Assembly (NCBI RefSeq): GCF_010015615.1
Contig: NW_024468937.1
Location: forward strand, 4,803,674-4,867,673
Source: Cucurbitaria berberidis CBS 394.84
Lineage: Eukaryota; Ascomycota; Dothideomycetes; Pleosporales; Cucurbitariaceae
Length of the DNA stretch: 64,000 bases
Reading direction: 5' to 3'
Part shown: positions 45,890 to 56,737 of the stretch, in pieces
Numbering within the stretch: the stretch's first letter is position 1
Layout: each line of letters starts with the position of its first letter
Translations under genes and position numbers: made by a program
Notes under the pieces: model-generated
Told to the model about the DNA's origin: nothing
Seen by the model: only the letters and a program-made list of their open reading frames with translations
Database searches by the model: none

Positions 45890-46777
45890 ATGTCAGACAA
45901 TCTTGTTATCGTCGTTACGGGCACAAATCGAGGCATCGGAAAAGGCATCACTACTGTGCTTGCACAGCAAAACTCCAAGCGGCCTCTGACAATTTACGCC
46001 ACCTCCCGTACAGGGACCGACACCGGCATTGACACAAATTCTCCCAACGAGGTCCGATACAGCACGCTCGATATTACCGATCGGTCATCCATTCAGTCAT
46101 TTTTCCAGCAAGTCCTCAAAGAGCACAGCGCGATCGACATTCTCATCAACAATGCTGCTGTGTCGAACGATTATCGCGAGAACCCTGAGTATGCCGCGCA
46201 GACCGTCTGGACGAATTACGGTGGCACAAGGGACATGTGCGAAGCCTTCTTGTCGCAACCAAACATTCGGCCTGGAGCGCGCATCGTCAACGTAACCAGC
46301 GGGTACAACGCATTGAGTACGTACGGACCCGAATTGCAAACTCAGTTCCGTGGAGCCACGACAATCACCGACATCGACGCACTAGCAAAACGTTACCTCG
46401 AAGACATGAGCAGCGGTCTTGACGCGCAGCAGAGTGCTGGATGGGGCCCCGGGGCCCGTAGTTACAAAGTCAGTAAAGCGCTTAACAGTATTCTCACTGT
46501 TGTCCTTGCGCGACAGCACCCGGATGTCTTGGTGAATTGCTGCTGCCCCGGGTGGGTCAACTCGGACATGGGAAGGCAAGGGAAAGGCACGCCACCGAAG
46601 ACGTTGGAAGAAGGCGGGCGCACGGCGGTTCGACTGGCTATTGGCGACTTGGGACCTGGAGGCGATGAGGATGGCGGGTTGTGGAAGGAGTCGGACAAGC
46701 TGAGCGGGAGGTTTTACGAGAACAAGAACATTATAGTGCCAGGGTGGGGGACATCAAAATTGTGGCTCGAGTTGTAG
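45890..46777 (+). CDS. Carbonyl-reductase-like short-chain dehydrogenase
   Basis: Intronless frame of 295 aa from the ATG at 45890; an in-frame ATG at 45815 would add 25 residues without homology features. The cofactor motif is TGTNRGIG (10-17), followed by IDILINNAAVSN. The active-site pattern is VNVTSGY with catalytic Ser, then SYKVSKALNS with Tyr and Lys at about 192 and 196, then NCCCPGWVNSDMG. CPGWV with this spacing is typical of the CBR1-type carbonyl reductases, which use NADPH to reduce ketones and quinones. An extended C-terminus after the active site is normal for the group. Confidence 0.9.
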   Translation: MSDNLVIVVTGTNRGIGKGITTVLAQQNSKRPLTIYATSRTGTDTGIDTNSPNEVRYSTLDITDRSSIQSFFQQVLKEHSAIDILINNAAVSNDYRENPEYAAQTVWTNYGGTRDMCEAFLSQPNIRPGARIVNVTSGYNALSTYGPELQTQFRGATTITDIDALAKRYLEDMSSGLDAQQSAGWGPGARSYKVSKALNSILTVVLARQHPDVLVNCCCPGWVNSDMGRQGKGTPPKTLEEGGRTAVRLAIGDLGPGGDEDGGLWKESDKLSGRFYENKNIIVPGWGTSKLWLEL

Positions 46778-47726
46778 TGCAGGCTACTTTGTTTCTCAGA
46801 CGCGATTGTGCGGGTATGATTTGGAGACGAAGAATACTATAGCTGAAGGACCCCCATACAGTTCCACGAGATATGGTGATGAGACAAGAGAACTAACAAT
46901 CGTGTACCATAGTATATTTTAGATACGCGGGCATGCTTAGTCCCGGTGAGCATGCCAAGAAGCTCCCAAGACAACAACCCCGCAATCGCAATGGTAACGA
47001 GTCACGTCAGTACAGGAGGCTGGGAGCCGCCGTTGTTTCGAGTTCCCGTCAAAGCATGCACCCCTAATGCGACGACTAGTCCTACGATGAAGAGTATACC
47101 CCTTATCCAGCTGATGCTTGCAACTAGGCAATTCACGGTCACAGGCCGCGCGTAGCCATGCTTTGGGCTAAGCGATACTGCGTTAACTTGCTTCCGAGTT
47201 ACAGCGTAGTAGCAAGACACATTCTATGATTCTACTGACTACTGATAGTGCGGTTTGCAGTGTATACTAGTGGACTAATACTCCTCCAATCCCTACCTTG
47301 TGTACTTGGGGTTACCCATCGACGCATTTGTGGTGATCTAAGTGCTGGAGTTTACCCAAAGCACAGCCCTGGTCCTCCTGCATCATGGTGTATGAAACTC
47401 ATGGCGCTCAACAACGCAAAGACCATTCGACGGGCCCGGCTGAGCCTCAACATCTATGGAGCTTCGAGCTGTGCCACTCAGCGACCTGCATGCCTGTTAG
47501 GGATGTATGTCCGTGTGTGCTGCTAACTGTGCCGCTCTCTAGCTTCTTTGTATCTAGTATCAAGGCACAGCCTCTAGCTGCCACTCTCCTGATTATGTAC
47601 CTGCAGGTAGTATATCCCGGGGCCGGAACTAGTCATGGAGTGCTCAGTACGGATATATAGGAAAGCTAATACAAGCTATGTCTGCGGTTATACATTAAAC
47701 TCGAGAAACAATCGCTGTTGAACCTC
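46778..47726. other. Intergenic, no gene supported
   Basis: 3' region of the reductase gene and promoter of the GIY-YIG gene. The frame near 47248 resembles a signal peptide but opens with GTG and is not supported. Confidence 0.4.
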
Positions 47727-49364
47727 ATGGCTTCGCGAACACCCCCTCCAGGCCTCGCAGCACCTTCAATTCCACATAAGTTCCGCCGCTCAAGCCGCTC
47801 AAGCCTCTCGCCCAGTCCAAATCTATATAGACAAGCGCTAGATGCATCTACGCCTGCGGATGAAGGTTCGCCTACAGCCCGTCGAAACCCAAAGCACACG
47901 ACAACAGAAATGATGACACCAACACGTCAGGCTAGTCCACCTACAACATCTGTTCTGCAGCAACCTACCACCCCGCCCAAAAATCGGCCTACCCTCACGA
48001 GAGAAGTCGCGTCTGCTCCGGAATTCACTCGAAAAGCTAATATTGAGGGGTTCAACGACAGCCCGATAACCATGTCAGAGTGGTACAAGCCGACTCCGTG
48101 CGGCCGGCGCTCGTATTCCCGTAAATTCTACATGGACAAACATGTGCTTGAATGCCCTTATTGCAAGACGGCCTTGCAAGAGCAGGCTCGGGAGCAGCAT
48201 TCCACCCAACGCATGTCGGTTCCAAGTGAAACATTTGGTACCGAGAAAGACACCAACGATAAGCAAGGAGCGGTTGACATGTTGGAAGAAGAAGGAGATT
48301 CGGGATTGACGGAAATCGGCGCAAGCGATAGGATACGCAACCTAGAATGCGGCCCAAAGCAGCTGGCAACACCAGCAAATGGACAGAGGTCACCCGACGA
48401 AAGCACATCAACAAGCTCTCAGGATGAATCGGTGCCCGTGAAGATAGCAGTCACCACGAAGCTATCAGCCTCACCCAAGCCCAAGAAGTCCAAGACGCCG
48501 CTAGACCTCGAAGATGAACCAAGCCCAGACGAGCAGACGAAAAATCAGACGAGCAATCTTCCTAAGGATGCAACTGGAGTTCAGAGAAGGCTACGGGAAG
48601 CCTTTGAGAGTACCCTTACGCCGAAGGACAGAGAGGGGTATGTGTACATATTCCGTGATCCTACACGTCCCGATCTCCGAAAGATTGGGAGATCCTTTAG
48701 CCCAGAGAGCCGTTTGAAACAGGTAGAATATAAGTGTGGGCTTAAGTTAGTTTTGGTTCACGACAGGAGAGTGGGATATTACACGCGAACCGAACGACTC
48801 ATCCACGCCGAGCTGACGGATCTGTGCCACCCTTATACCTGCAAAACATGTGGTGCAAAACACGGAGAATGGTTTCAATTGGATGACCATACTTCTAGGG
48901 CGTCAGTGGATAAATGGGTCAACTTCATGCGCGTGGAGAGCCCTTACGACCTGGTATCGAAAGAACTCCACCTGTTTTGGAGACACTGGGTGGCAAAGAG
49001 AGAACCTCTCTTTACGGAAGGATTCGACGTGAAGAATCTCCGGAAAACTTGGGCTCACATCTTGTCACCATCTTCGTTGGACCGCTTGAACTACCAGATT
49101 GAGAACCTTTCGGCCCATTCTGTATGGGGAACGCTGTGGAAGTTCTCTTGGCAGGTGAATGCTGTGCTTGCATGGACGACAGCATTCGTTGTTTTCCAGC
49201 ATCCTTCTACTTTCGTGGCTATGTTTGTTTCCATCTCTTGCACTTTTATGAGAATGTCTCAAGATCTGCAACAAGTACGACAATCTTCCCCGAGCCCGCA
49301 GAATACTAGTACGACTCAACAAAAGGGCCCACGTCCTCGTACACCACAACAAAAACATCCGTGA
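47727..49364 (+). CDS. T5orf172 (GIY-YIG superfamily) protein with C-terminal hydrophobic segment
   Basis: Intronless frame of 545 aa from the ATG at 47727 (MASRTPPPGLAAP). The N-terminal 290 residues are Ser/Pro/Thr-rich and disordered, with a small Cys patch (HVLECPYCKT). The GIY-YIG-like domain starts GYVYIFRDPTRPDLRKIGRS (about 303), with Arg in SPESRLKQ, Glu in TERLIHAEL and HGEWFQL, so the nuclease residues of the T5orf172 type are present. After the domain comes a region with two hydrophobic stretches (about 464-510, WQVNAVLAWTTAFVVF and TFVAMFVSISCTFM), then a polar tail. This resembles fungal proteins annotated as T5orf172/Mug113-like, of unknown role. It is convergent with the first HET gene. 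Confidence 0.85.
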   Translation: MASRTPPPGLAAPSIPHKFRRSSRSSLSPSPNLYRQALDASTPADEGSPTARRNPKHTTTEMMTPTRQASPPTTSVLQQPTTPPKNRPTLTREVASAPEFTRKANIEGFNDSPITMSEWYKPTPCGRRSYSRKFYMDKHVLECPYCKTALQEQAREQHSTQRMSVPSETFGTEKDTNDKQGAVDMLEEEGDSGLTEIGASDRIRNLECGPKQLATPANGQRSPDESTSTSSQDESVPVKIAVTTKLSASPKPKKSKTPLDLEDEPSPDEQTKNQTSNLPKDATGVQRRLREAFESTLTPKDREGYVYIFRDPTRPDLRKIGRSFSPESRLKQVEYKCGLKLVLVHDRRVGYYTRTERLIHAELTDLCHPYTCKTCGAKHGEWFQLDDHTSRASVDKWVNFMRVESPYDLVSKELHLFWRHWVAKREPLFTEGFDVKNLRKTWAHILSPSSLDRLNYQIENLSAHSVWGTLWKFSWQVNAVLAWTTAFVVFQHPSTFVAMFVSISCTFMRMSQDLQQVRQSSPSPQNTSTTQQKGPRPRTPQQKHP

Positions 49365-49769
49365 GCTAGAGCTTTGTAGCGGGCGCCCGTCCCTCAGTCG
49401 TATACAGAAGCGCATACGACGATCTTGCTGCTAGTGATGTACATGATCGGTTTCTTTGTGGCAGGACATCTGTTTGAGCTGTTGCCAGTCTGTAATTGTA
49501 CTTTGAGATACTGTAATCGAAATCATACTTAAATATCTAGGAGCACCATGATAGAAGTGAAAACGCAGCTATGATGTTTTCTTATTCTTGTTGAGAACTT
49601 AGATAAAAACTCGTACTACCTAGTTCATCCAATGCTCAATTAAGGTGCAGACACTGAAGGTAGAGAGACGTTAGATGCGTAAACAAAGTCTGCGTCTTAG
49701 TTCACAAGCTGCCTCGGTACCCAGCAACGGAAATTCTCTTCGCCGTACTCCCCATGACAGTCGCAGACC
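49365..49769. other. Convergent intergenic, no gene supported
   Basis: 3' regions of the GIY-YIG gene (+) and the first HET gene (-). Confidence 0.5.
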
Positions 49770-52055
49770 TCAACCTAAGCGAATCTTTTGTCTACGCTTT
49801 GGGATAGTGTAAAACCATTGCGATAATGATGATCGCTCAATCATGTCGCGTTTAGAGTCTCCCGAGTCCAAAACAACATCGTGAGGCCACCAAGCGGACC
49901 TTAAAACGCCAACTTCGCTAAGCTCAAAACAACCTACTCGCTCATAGAAAAGTCCTTTGTCCTCGACTACCAAGCCAAATGCCCGTCGGGGTTCTTTTCG
50001 CGAGTGTTCCCATGGTAGGAATATTACAACATAAGTCTTCTGCAGGAGGTTTGTGCGCTGAATGGGATCTGACGTGTCAATTGACAGATGGGTTTGTAGA
50101 TATCCAACGTCGACATCATTTATTGGAAAGCTTATGTAAAACTCCGAGTATTGCAGAAATTTTGATGACTTTTGCGTTATATGAACGATTGAACAAGGTA
50201 TAGTCCATGCTTCAATGTGGATGTATCTCGCTGAGTAGTCTATCGAAGACAGGAAGTCCGATAGATCATTAAAGTCAGGAAACTCTTTCAATTGGCCATC
50301 GGTTAATTCGATCGAGACTGTTGTGTCACTTGGCCCAGAAAGAAAGAACCACTCTCGTCTTAGTAAACTGTGGGATTGTAATCTCCCGCCTTTCCATCCG
50401 GCCCATGACCAACTTGGGTGATGTTTTCTTCTAATACCGCCTTCGACATGATACCAGAGTAAGCCCAAGAGAAACAGTTGTGCCGGAGTTGGATTCTCAT
50501 ACTTTTTGGAGTATAGTATAGAGCAGATTGGAACGCCTGTGACAGTGTATACTCTCCGAGATGCGGGCGCTTTGTGAAATGCTTGAAGCACTCCTCGCAT
50601 AGCGTTGAGGGCGTCTTCGTCGAAGGAGAGGTGTCTTTGGTAGTATTCAGAGATGTACTGCATGATGTCGAGTGCGTTGCTACCGGGACGCTTTGCTTCA
50701 AAATAGCCTAAAGCTACAGACGTTTTGAATCTATGTCGGCTTTTGGTATGTAAAACATCGAGTGGTAGTACTAAAGACTCTGTACAGTGCATACCATTGC
50801 ACTCGTATAACATCTGTTGAGCTGTAAAGATGAGTCGACGGCGTGACAAAATACCTTCTTGGTATGTCCAACCACGAGATGCCCACGTAGAATTAGACAG
50901 TACTGGTGGTATCGTTCCAACTAAAAGACGGTCGCCGATGCGTAAGCTGTGTTGTCCTTGTCTCGGGCCTCCACTCAATCCTGGTAAGCCGTAGCTAGGG
51001 TTTTCTCCAGCTGCCGCAATGATCGTTAATGTAGCTGAAGAATAAATCAAATCCATCTGTTGTATTTGTCGATGCTTATCGACCTTGTTTGCTTGATCGA
51101 TGCAGTATCTATCGACCCAAATATACGGTATCGAAAGATCCCGGGCAATCTGCATGCTGTCTTCGATAGTATCTGGTAACTCGGGAAGCTTTCGCCCTTC
51201 AATTCCCTCGCCTGCCGTCTTCCAGGTCTCATCTGAGGGCAGCTCTCCCCAGACATACGACAGTGCTGCGTATTGGCAATCAGCTGGAGCAGCCACAATT
51301 GTCCGTAGCTCGCAGTCAATCACCTTCATGTCCCTTATGGATGCTGCATTAGACATGTTACACACCGTGGTGTGGTTCCTACAACAGTAGTTCCACCAAT
51401 GGCGTATCGTTGTGATATCAAAACTATCAAGATGGACTGGACGCACCGCAACTACGCTATGTTGCTGTTTGATTGAGGCAGAGTAAATGTATCCAGATGA
51501 CCTCAACGATGAGATCATTCGAGATTGCGCTTGATTATTGCCGCTGTTGGCCTCGCCGGGTGGTACTCGAACAACGCCAAGCAAGATGGTGTCGCCGCCC
51601 ACCGTGGATAGTTCTTCCTGGCTGAGCCCAGTAAAAGCTTTGTTTGCGGAGAAAGCGCGCAAGTAAACATAATCTTTCGTAGCCAAATCATCCCTCACCG
51701 TCAGCGGAGGGCTTGATCTAAAGAACATCTGACAAAGTGGGCAAGAAGACGATCGTAACGTGTCGAGCGAGCCCAGGTCCCGGACTTCTTTACCAAGTCT
51801 CGATCTGATATGAAGTCGTGAGATCTCGTCAAAGTCGATTGCGTCACAGGTGGAACAAAGTTGAGATCGCCGATCGGGATTGGATAATAAGGCTGCCGCA
51901 GTTGTCTTTAAAATCGGCCGCTGCTCGTCGTCTATTTCAGCATGTTTGCGTTTCTGTGGTTGAGTTGTTTCATTCATGTTACAAGAAATGGCGCGAAACC
52001 CAGGAGTTTCTAAAAGTACAGACACGAACAAGGAAGCGAGTGTCGTCCAGAACAT
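49770..52055 (-). CDS. HET-domain protein 1 (heterokaryon incompatibility family)
   Basis: Intronless frame of 761 aa from the ATG at 52055; MNETTQPQKRKHAEIDDEQR at 51977 is an alternative start giving 735 aa. A Cys-rich N-terminal part (LCSTCDAIDF, SSCPLCQMFF) precedes the HET domain. The domain carries CQYAALSYVWG (about 262), then IARDLSIPYIWVDRYCIDQ, and STWASRGWTYQEGILSRRRL (about 392). These are the three HET blocks. The C-terminal 350 residues are not recognised; no NACHT or WD repeats. HET domains in filamentous fungi trigger cell death when incompatible strains fuse; most genomic copies have no assigned role. WVDRYCIDQ deviates slightly from the usual WIDSLCIxQ. Confidence 0.92.
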   Translation of the reverse strand: MFWTTLASLFVSVLLETPGFRAISCNMNETTQPQKRKHAEIDDEQRPILKTTAAALLSNPDRRSQLCSTCDAIDFDEISRLHIRSRLGKEVRDLGSLDTLRSSSCPLCQMFFRSSPPLTVRDDLATKDYVYLRAFSANKAFTGLSQEELSTVGGDTILLGVVRVPPGEANSGNNQAQSRMISSLRSSGYIYSASIKQQHSVVAVRPVHLDSFDITTIRHWWNYCCRNHTTVCNMSNAASIRDMKVIDCELRTIVAAPADCQYAALSYVWGELPSDETWKTAGEGIEGRKLPELPDTIEDSMQIARDLSIPYIWVDRYCIDQANKVDKHRQIQQMDLIYSSATLTIIAAAGENPSYGLPGLSGGPRQGQHSLRIGDRLLVGTIPPVLSNSTWASRGWTYQEGILSRRRLIFTAQQMLYECNGMHCTESLVLPLDVLHTKSRHRFKTSVALGYFEAKRPGSNALDIMQYISEYYQRHLSFDEDALNAMRGVLQAFHKAPASRRVYTVTGVPICSILYSKKYENPTPAQLFLLGLLWYHVEGGIRRKHHPSWSWAGWKGGRLQSHSLLRREWFFLSGPSDTTVSIELTDGQLKEFPDFNDLSDFLSSIDYSARYIHIEAWTIPCSIVHITQKSSKFLQYSEFYISFPINDVDVGYLQTHLSIDTSDPIQRTNLLQKTYVVIFLPWEHSRKEPRRAFGLVVEDKGLFYERVGCFELSEVGVLRSAWWPHDVVLDSGDSKRDMIERSSLSQWFYTIPKRRQKIRLG

Positions 52056-52682
52056 TGAGGGGAGTTGGCAACCTCGAGCACGGTGTGGCTGTGCATATGT
52101 CTTAGCGTGTTAATTGGTAACCAACGAGGCTGAGTGGCCTTGAGGTGGATGGGTGCCCGGAAGCAGTGAGTGGCGGCAAATATGCGACCCCCAATGCGTA
52201 GAGATTACTTGAACTTTTCGATAAACACACGTGCGCTGCAGGCAAAGAGTGCGTTGCCTGGCACGAGCCTAGAGTCGTGAGCAACGAACTTGGCGCAGTG
52301 AGGCCGTGAATAAGCTCAAGGAACCAAAATATGTTGAAGGCGACCTGGCTTGATTCCACCTTTTCTTGTGAGCACTCGTTTTCAACGAATTTTGATCTAT
52401 TTTGGGTGAATTTAACGTAGGCGGCCCAGAATGCAGACAGGCAAGGCTAAGGTGGGGTACAGCAGTCAGCTGCGGAAGCGAGGCTAGGCTCCAAGATGAT
52501 GTAGTCTCGCCTGAACACCCCCAAGTCAGCCGCAGCTTCGTTCCAAGGCGAATGATTCACTGTTGCCTCTTTCTGACTGACTAATTACAGATTTCATTAC
52601 CGGAAACTGGTGTCTGTTTACCTATTGGGGAGTGCTTGTAGAAACTCCCGTGTTCTTTGCCAGATTGAAGCCTTCCTCCCAA
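52056..52682. other. Intergenic between the two HET genes
   Basis: Promoter side of HET gene 1 and 3' side of HET gene 2, both on the minus strand. No gene is seen. Confidence 0.5.
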
Positions 52683-55186
52683 TTATATCAACCAAATGCT
52701 TTCTGCTCCTGCTGACTCGAAGAGCGACTCTATCTCCCTTTCGAATAGCCTACCCACACCCACCCGCTCATAACATGGTACATACCCCGGCCGCTCGACT
52801 TTCCTCAGATACAGCACCCTAAATATAGTGTATTTCCCGCTCAGCCTTCCTATGCCGAAGTTTCTTTTGATACCAGGCATCTTGACCACGAAGAACGCGA
52901 AAATAGAACTATCTGATAGGCACTCAACATCAGTCTGATAATTAGGATGTTCGATAGAGGCCCAGCCAGCGACGATGTCTGTTTTCGTGTACGTGGTAAC
53001 CCGGCGCCACATGGACCTTCCAAAGTCTGGACTATGACCAGTTAATTCTGCTGCGAAGTTTGTATCTCCTTCAGAGATAAAACTTGAGCCTATGCAGACA
53101 CGGTGTAGGCGCCCGCGCAGCCGTAGAATCGCAAAGCGACTATCATTCCCATACCCGCTTTCCGACTGATCTGTGGGTGAATTGAATAGGGGTTGCCAGA
53201 TTTCGGTTGTAACTTGTAACCTGACTCGTTGTTTGACTACGCAAACCAGTTCTTCTGTCTTGTGCTCATCCGGCCACCGTACTTTGGCGCCTACAAGAGT
53301 CTCGGCGCCGTCTTGAGAGACTCCCGTAGTCCCCAAAGAAGCCCAAGACCATGCCGAGATCCCCCTTAATCTTCGCGGAGGCCTAGATTCAGATCGTTCC
53401 CATAGCAAGCTAGGGATGTCATCATACCAAACGCCACATACGTATTTATTTGCGGTTCCGGTGCTGTCCGTGCTTATCTGAGACGTGTCCAGCAGCAATT
53501 TCTGCAGTGCTTCACCAAACTCAGCTGCTATTCCAGATAGTGATACGAGGCGGTCTTTTTCTACGCGGCTGTGATCGAGGGCTGAGTACGCTTCCACAAC
53601 CGACTTCCACGATTTGAATAGGCTCTTTTTGGATGACATGTCGAAGGGTAAGATGTTCTTGAACGCATTGGCGATAGTTGATGCTTTTATCTGGTCACTT
53701 CGAATGAGGCTGGTATCCAGTGCCTCACCAGTTACCATCTTTGGGGTATTGTTACTTCGACATTGCATGAATATACCTGAACTTGAGTTCGAAAAGGTCA
53801 GAAGTCGAGGACTTAAGAGCCATTCCTGTAAAACCCATCCACGACTCAAAAGTGTGCTGTTGCCGACATTTTCCTGCCAGTCTGTTGCAAGTACACTTTG
53901 GCCAGTTGCCTGTAGATAGAAGTGGCCCTGTTGATATCCGTCCTTGTCATGGTACGGCAGGCGGGTGATCCTTGGGAAGTCTGTGATTCCTAAATCACTG
54001 CGCAAGTTACCACTCTCCGACGTATTTGTCGCGACAATAGTGAGCCACGCATGCTGGTAGTATTCAGCCATCCTGACGGACTCTTTCGCCCAGTCATCGG
54101 TGTCATCTTGCACGATACATATGGAGTCGATCCATATATACCGAATGCCCAACTTCATGGCAAGCCAGCATGTCTCTTTGAAAAGTGTAGTAAGGGGGTT
54201 ACTAATCCACGTAGTGCAGGGTGAGATATGCTCGCATTTCTGTGTTCGACACTGATAATTTGAATTTTTCGTTTGTGCAATCTTGGCTTTTTCTGTCCAA
54301 TGATGACTCAATGCAACGTATGTCCCAGTTCGGCCGGCAGTTTCGCGAAGAGCGAACCGCAATCCAGAGCCAGGGGCAGTGCTCTCCTGAACAGATTCGA
54401 TTTCAATACACCGTGTGGGCAAGGCGACATGTTCAATGTTGAATGACTGACATTTTGACAGAGTTCTACTGCAATTTGGATGATCCAGAATGCATTCGTT
54501 ATGCCAGCTCTTGATAGCATTAAAATGTGTATCTGACCACGGACGAGGGTCTGAATGCACTTTCCCTAGAATATCCCCAGAGATGTGTGCTGGTGTTCCT
54601 TGGATTTTAAGGTCAGCGCTTTATTCATATCTTAGATTGGAGACAAGTTACCTGGCTCTGCTGCGGTGTGGAAGGATACCACTTTACTAGTTAGGCTGGG
54701 GGGCCATGTATTCCACCCAACGAAAGCATTCAGATGCGATATGCGCAGAGACTTTTCTTCTTCTTCGATATAATCCACTGACCGTGTAGTGCAGAAGTGT
54801 ATAAGAGCAGAGTGTGAGAAAATCGAACCAAGCATTTTCTGTGGTAGTGAACTACCTGAACTGGCCTGTAGACCAAGCATCGCCCCCAGGTCTGCATCTT
54901 GTTCATTTTCCATCACTCCTTTGATGTTTTCCAGTAACAGGCTACAAAATGTGCAGCCAGATGCGGCACTTTCGATGACAGCTTTTAGGAAATAACCTCG
55001 AGGGAAGCCATCCCCGAAAGATTGGATATCAAACTTACTGCAACGAGAACATAGTTCCATCATAACTGTATGTATATATGGGTTGACTTTTGAATCCACT
55101 GGTTTGTTGTGTTTAGAAGAAGATAATGGGAGATGCACAGCCCACAAGGCTGAGAGATCGACCTTGGTCAGCTTTAACACGTGCAT
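52683..55186 (-). CDS. HET-domain protein 2 (heterokaryon incompatibility family)
   Basis: Two exons, minus strand: 55186-54652 and 54598-52683, with a 53-base phase-1 intron, giving 816 aa. The N-terminus has Cys motifs LCSRCSKF and SGCTFCSLLLENI. The HET domain shows YVALSHHWTEK (about 271), KLGIRYIWIDSICIVQDDTD (about 334) and LLSRGWVLQEWLLSPRLLTF (about 428). The C-terminal half has no motif that I recognise. It is in the same orientation as HET protein 1, about 630 bases away, but the two are clearly different sequences rather than a recent tandem copy. Its start lies about 260 bases from a divergent membrane-protein gene, suggesting a shared promoter. Confidence 0.92.
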
Positions 55187-55445
55187 GTGTCACGCAGCCT
55201 AGCCCACTGGTTTCAGCCTGATTCTAAGAACCCAACTTTGACGTAACCCTCGACTTGCTTTCTTCTTTACTACTAACAAAATTACAAACTGTCTTAAATG
55301 GAAATAAATAGAGGTTTTCCTGTCCTGGTTAGACCTCGCACAGCGGTTATCACTCAATCTCACTTCCTCTTCGTAAGTTCAACGCATGCTTGTGCAAGAC
55401 CAACGACTGACTATCCCTAGGAGAAAAAAGATAAGCAATCCAAAA
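55187..55445. promoter_or_regulatory. Divergent promoter of HET gene 2 and membrane-protein gene
   Basis: Only 259 bases separate the two ATGs, so both genes probably share this promoter. It also includes the 5' UTR intron of the membrane-protein gene. Confidence 0.5.
55373..55420 (+). other. 5' UTR intron of the membrane-protein gene
   Basis: gtaagt at 55373, ctgac branch-like word and ccctag at 55415-55420 make a 48-base intron typical of this window. It contains an ATG at 55386 that is in frame with the next gene, which is why the ATG at 55446 is taken as the true start. Confidence 0.6.
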
Positions 55446-56737
55446 ATGGCCTCGCCTGCTGCAAAGTGGATTCATTGCTGCCTACGACAATGGCTACAGC
55501 TCTGTTTCTGGTATTGGTCCCTCGTCTTCTTCATAGCCCAGCTATATGTATCGGTGTTCAGCCTACCTGGTCTTTTCGATCTAGCGGCTGTTGCCGAGAG
55601 AGCAATTCCGGATGAAGCCGCACAAAGGAAGTTGCACGGTACACGTGCAGTCCTGATTACTCATACGGCCATCTTCATATTCAATCAACTCTGCTTCCTT
55701 TGCCTACCGTGCTTTAGAAGCAGTGCCTATACCAGGATTTGTGTTCTCTCTATGTCGATACTGGCTGATGTCGTCGTACTTGCGATTGTGGTACGGTTCA
55801 CGCTAGATATAGGTGATAGCCTGATTTATCTAAAATACCGTTCTGGGGCTCTGAGAACCTGTGTTTGGTCGATTGTCTCAACGGCTTTGGATCTCATGCA
55901 CAAAATCCTGGTCATCTCACTCCACACATGGCTTGTGCCGAAGCGATTTAGGACACCTTTCCATTATGAGCCGACTTTATATGGTAAAAGAAGACGACCA
56001 CCTACAATACAAGAGGTGGCTCTACAGGTCCGCAATGATGCTTCGACGGCCCTAGCGAATTCCAATCCGCTAGCCAACCTTTTTGAGAAGCATGAGAATC
56101 TGAGACTGTCACTGAATTCTTCGGGGAACATGGCAATACAGGCAAGGTGAAACTTCACCCCTTATGGACATGATCTGACCGTATATATGCAACTAGGCAA
56201 TTCCCAACGTTATACAAATCCGCGTATCTGTGGATGAACCTGGGCCGCAGATTCGCCCCTCATTACACTACTGGGATGTTTACGAACCTATCGTAGCGAT
56301 CACAAGGTTTATCCGTCTATGGTTTTCTGCCTTCATTGCTGTCGCCTGTGCCGTATTCGAATTCACTCTCTGGGGGCTCCGGCATCAGCTTGGCTACACC
56401 TATACATGGTTAGTTTTACATCTCTTGAAAAGCTTACAAGCTGACGTGTTGAAGGGATCAACTTATTGAGCTTTTATATCCTATCCCTCTTCTCCTATAC
56501 GTCATTACCTACTATGTCCTTATTCGTTTTCGGATGTTTCCAGCGTACCGAGTATGTTGGATACTGAGGCTAGACCAACTGCTTGGGGTAACATTCTGCT
56601 TGAGTCTACTTTTGGGTATAGTGGCGAACTGGGTTTCCGAGTCTAAGCACGATATCGGTGATTTGATCATGTTTCGCGTGTTTATTCACGGATTTCTACC
56701 GCCTTTTTATATTGCCACGTATATCGCGTATATCTAA
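55446..56737 (+). CDS. Multi-pass membrane protein beside HET genes, hypothetical
   Basis: Three exons: 55446-56141, 56197-56408 and 56455-56737, giving 396 aa. The first intron (56142-56196) has a GC donor, cag|gcaagg, and a normal ctag acceptor; the GT donor four bases later gives a stop soon after the junction. The second intron of 46 bases is ordinary (gttagt...gaag, phase 2). About seven or eight hydrophobic helices are seen, including LCFWYWSLVFFIAQLYVSVF, ITHTAIFIFNQLCFLCLPCF, LADVVVLAIVVRFTL, FSAFIAVACAVFEFTLWG and LGVTFCLSLLLGIVANWV. A basic loop KRRRPPTIQEV lies midway. No family was recognised. It is divergent from HET gene 2. Confidence 0.65.

Noticed and set aside
47248..47526. 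Secreted small protein with a signal-like start
   Set aside because: The first codon is GTG, not ATG, and the rest lacks conserved features.
48628..48980. Homing endonuclease or phage-derived mobile gene
   Set aside because: The GIY-YIG domain is of T5orf172 type within a long fungal protein with disordered N-terminus; there is no intron, intein or phage context.
56230..56469. Separate second membrane-protein gene
   Set aside because: The frame has no ATG (it opens with GTG) and joins in phase to the upstream exon through a GC-AG intron and to the downstream exon through a normal intron.
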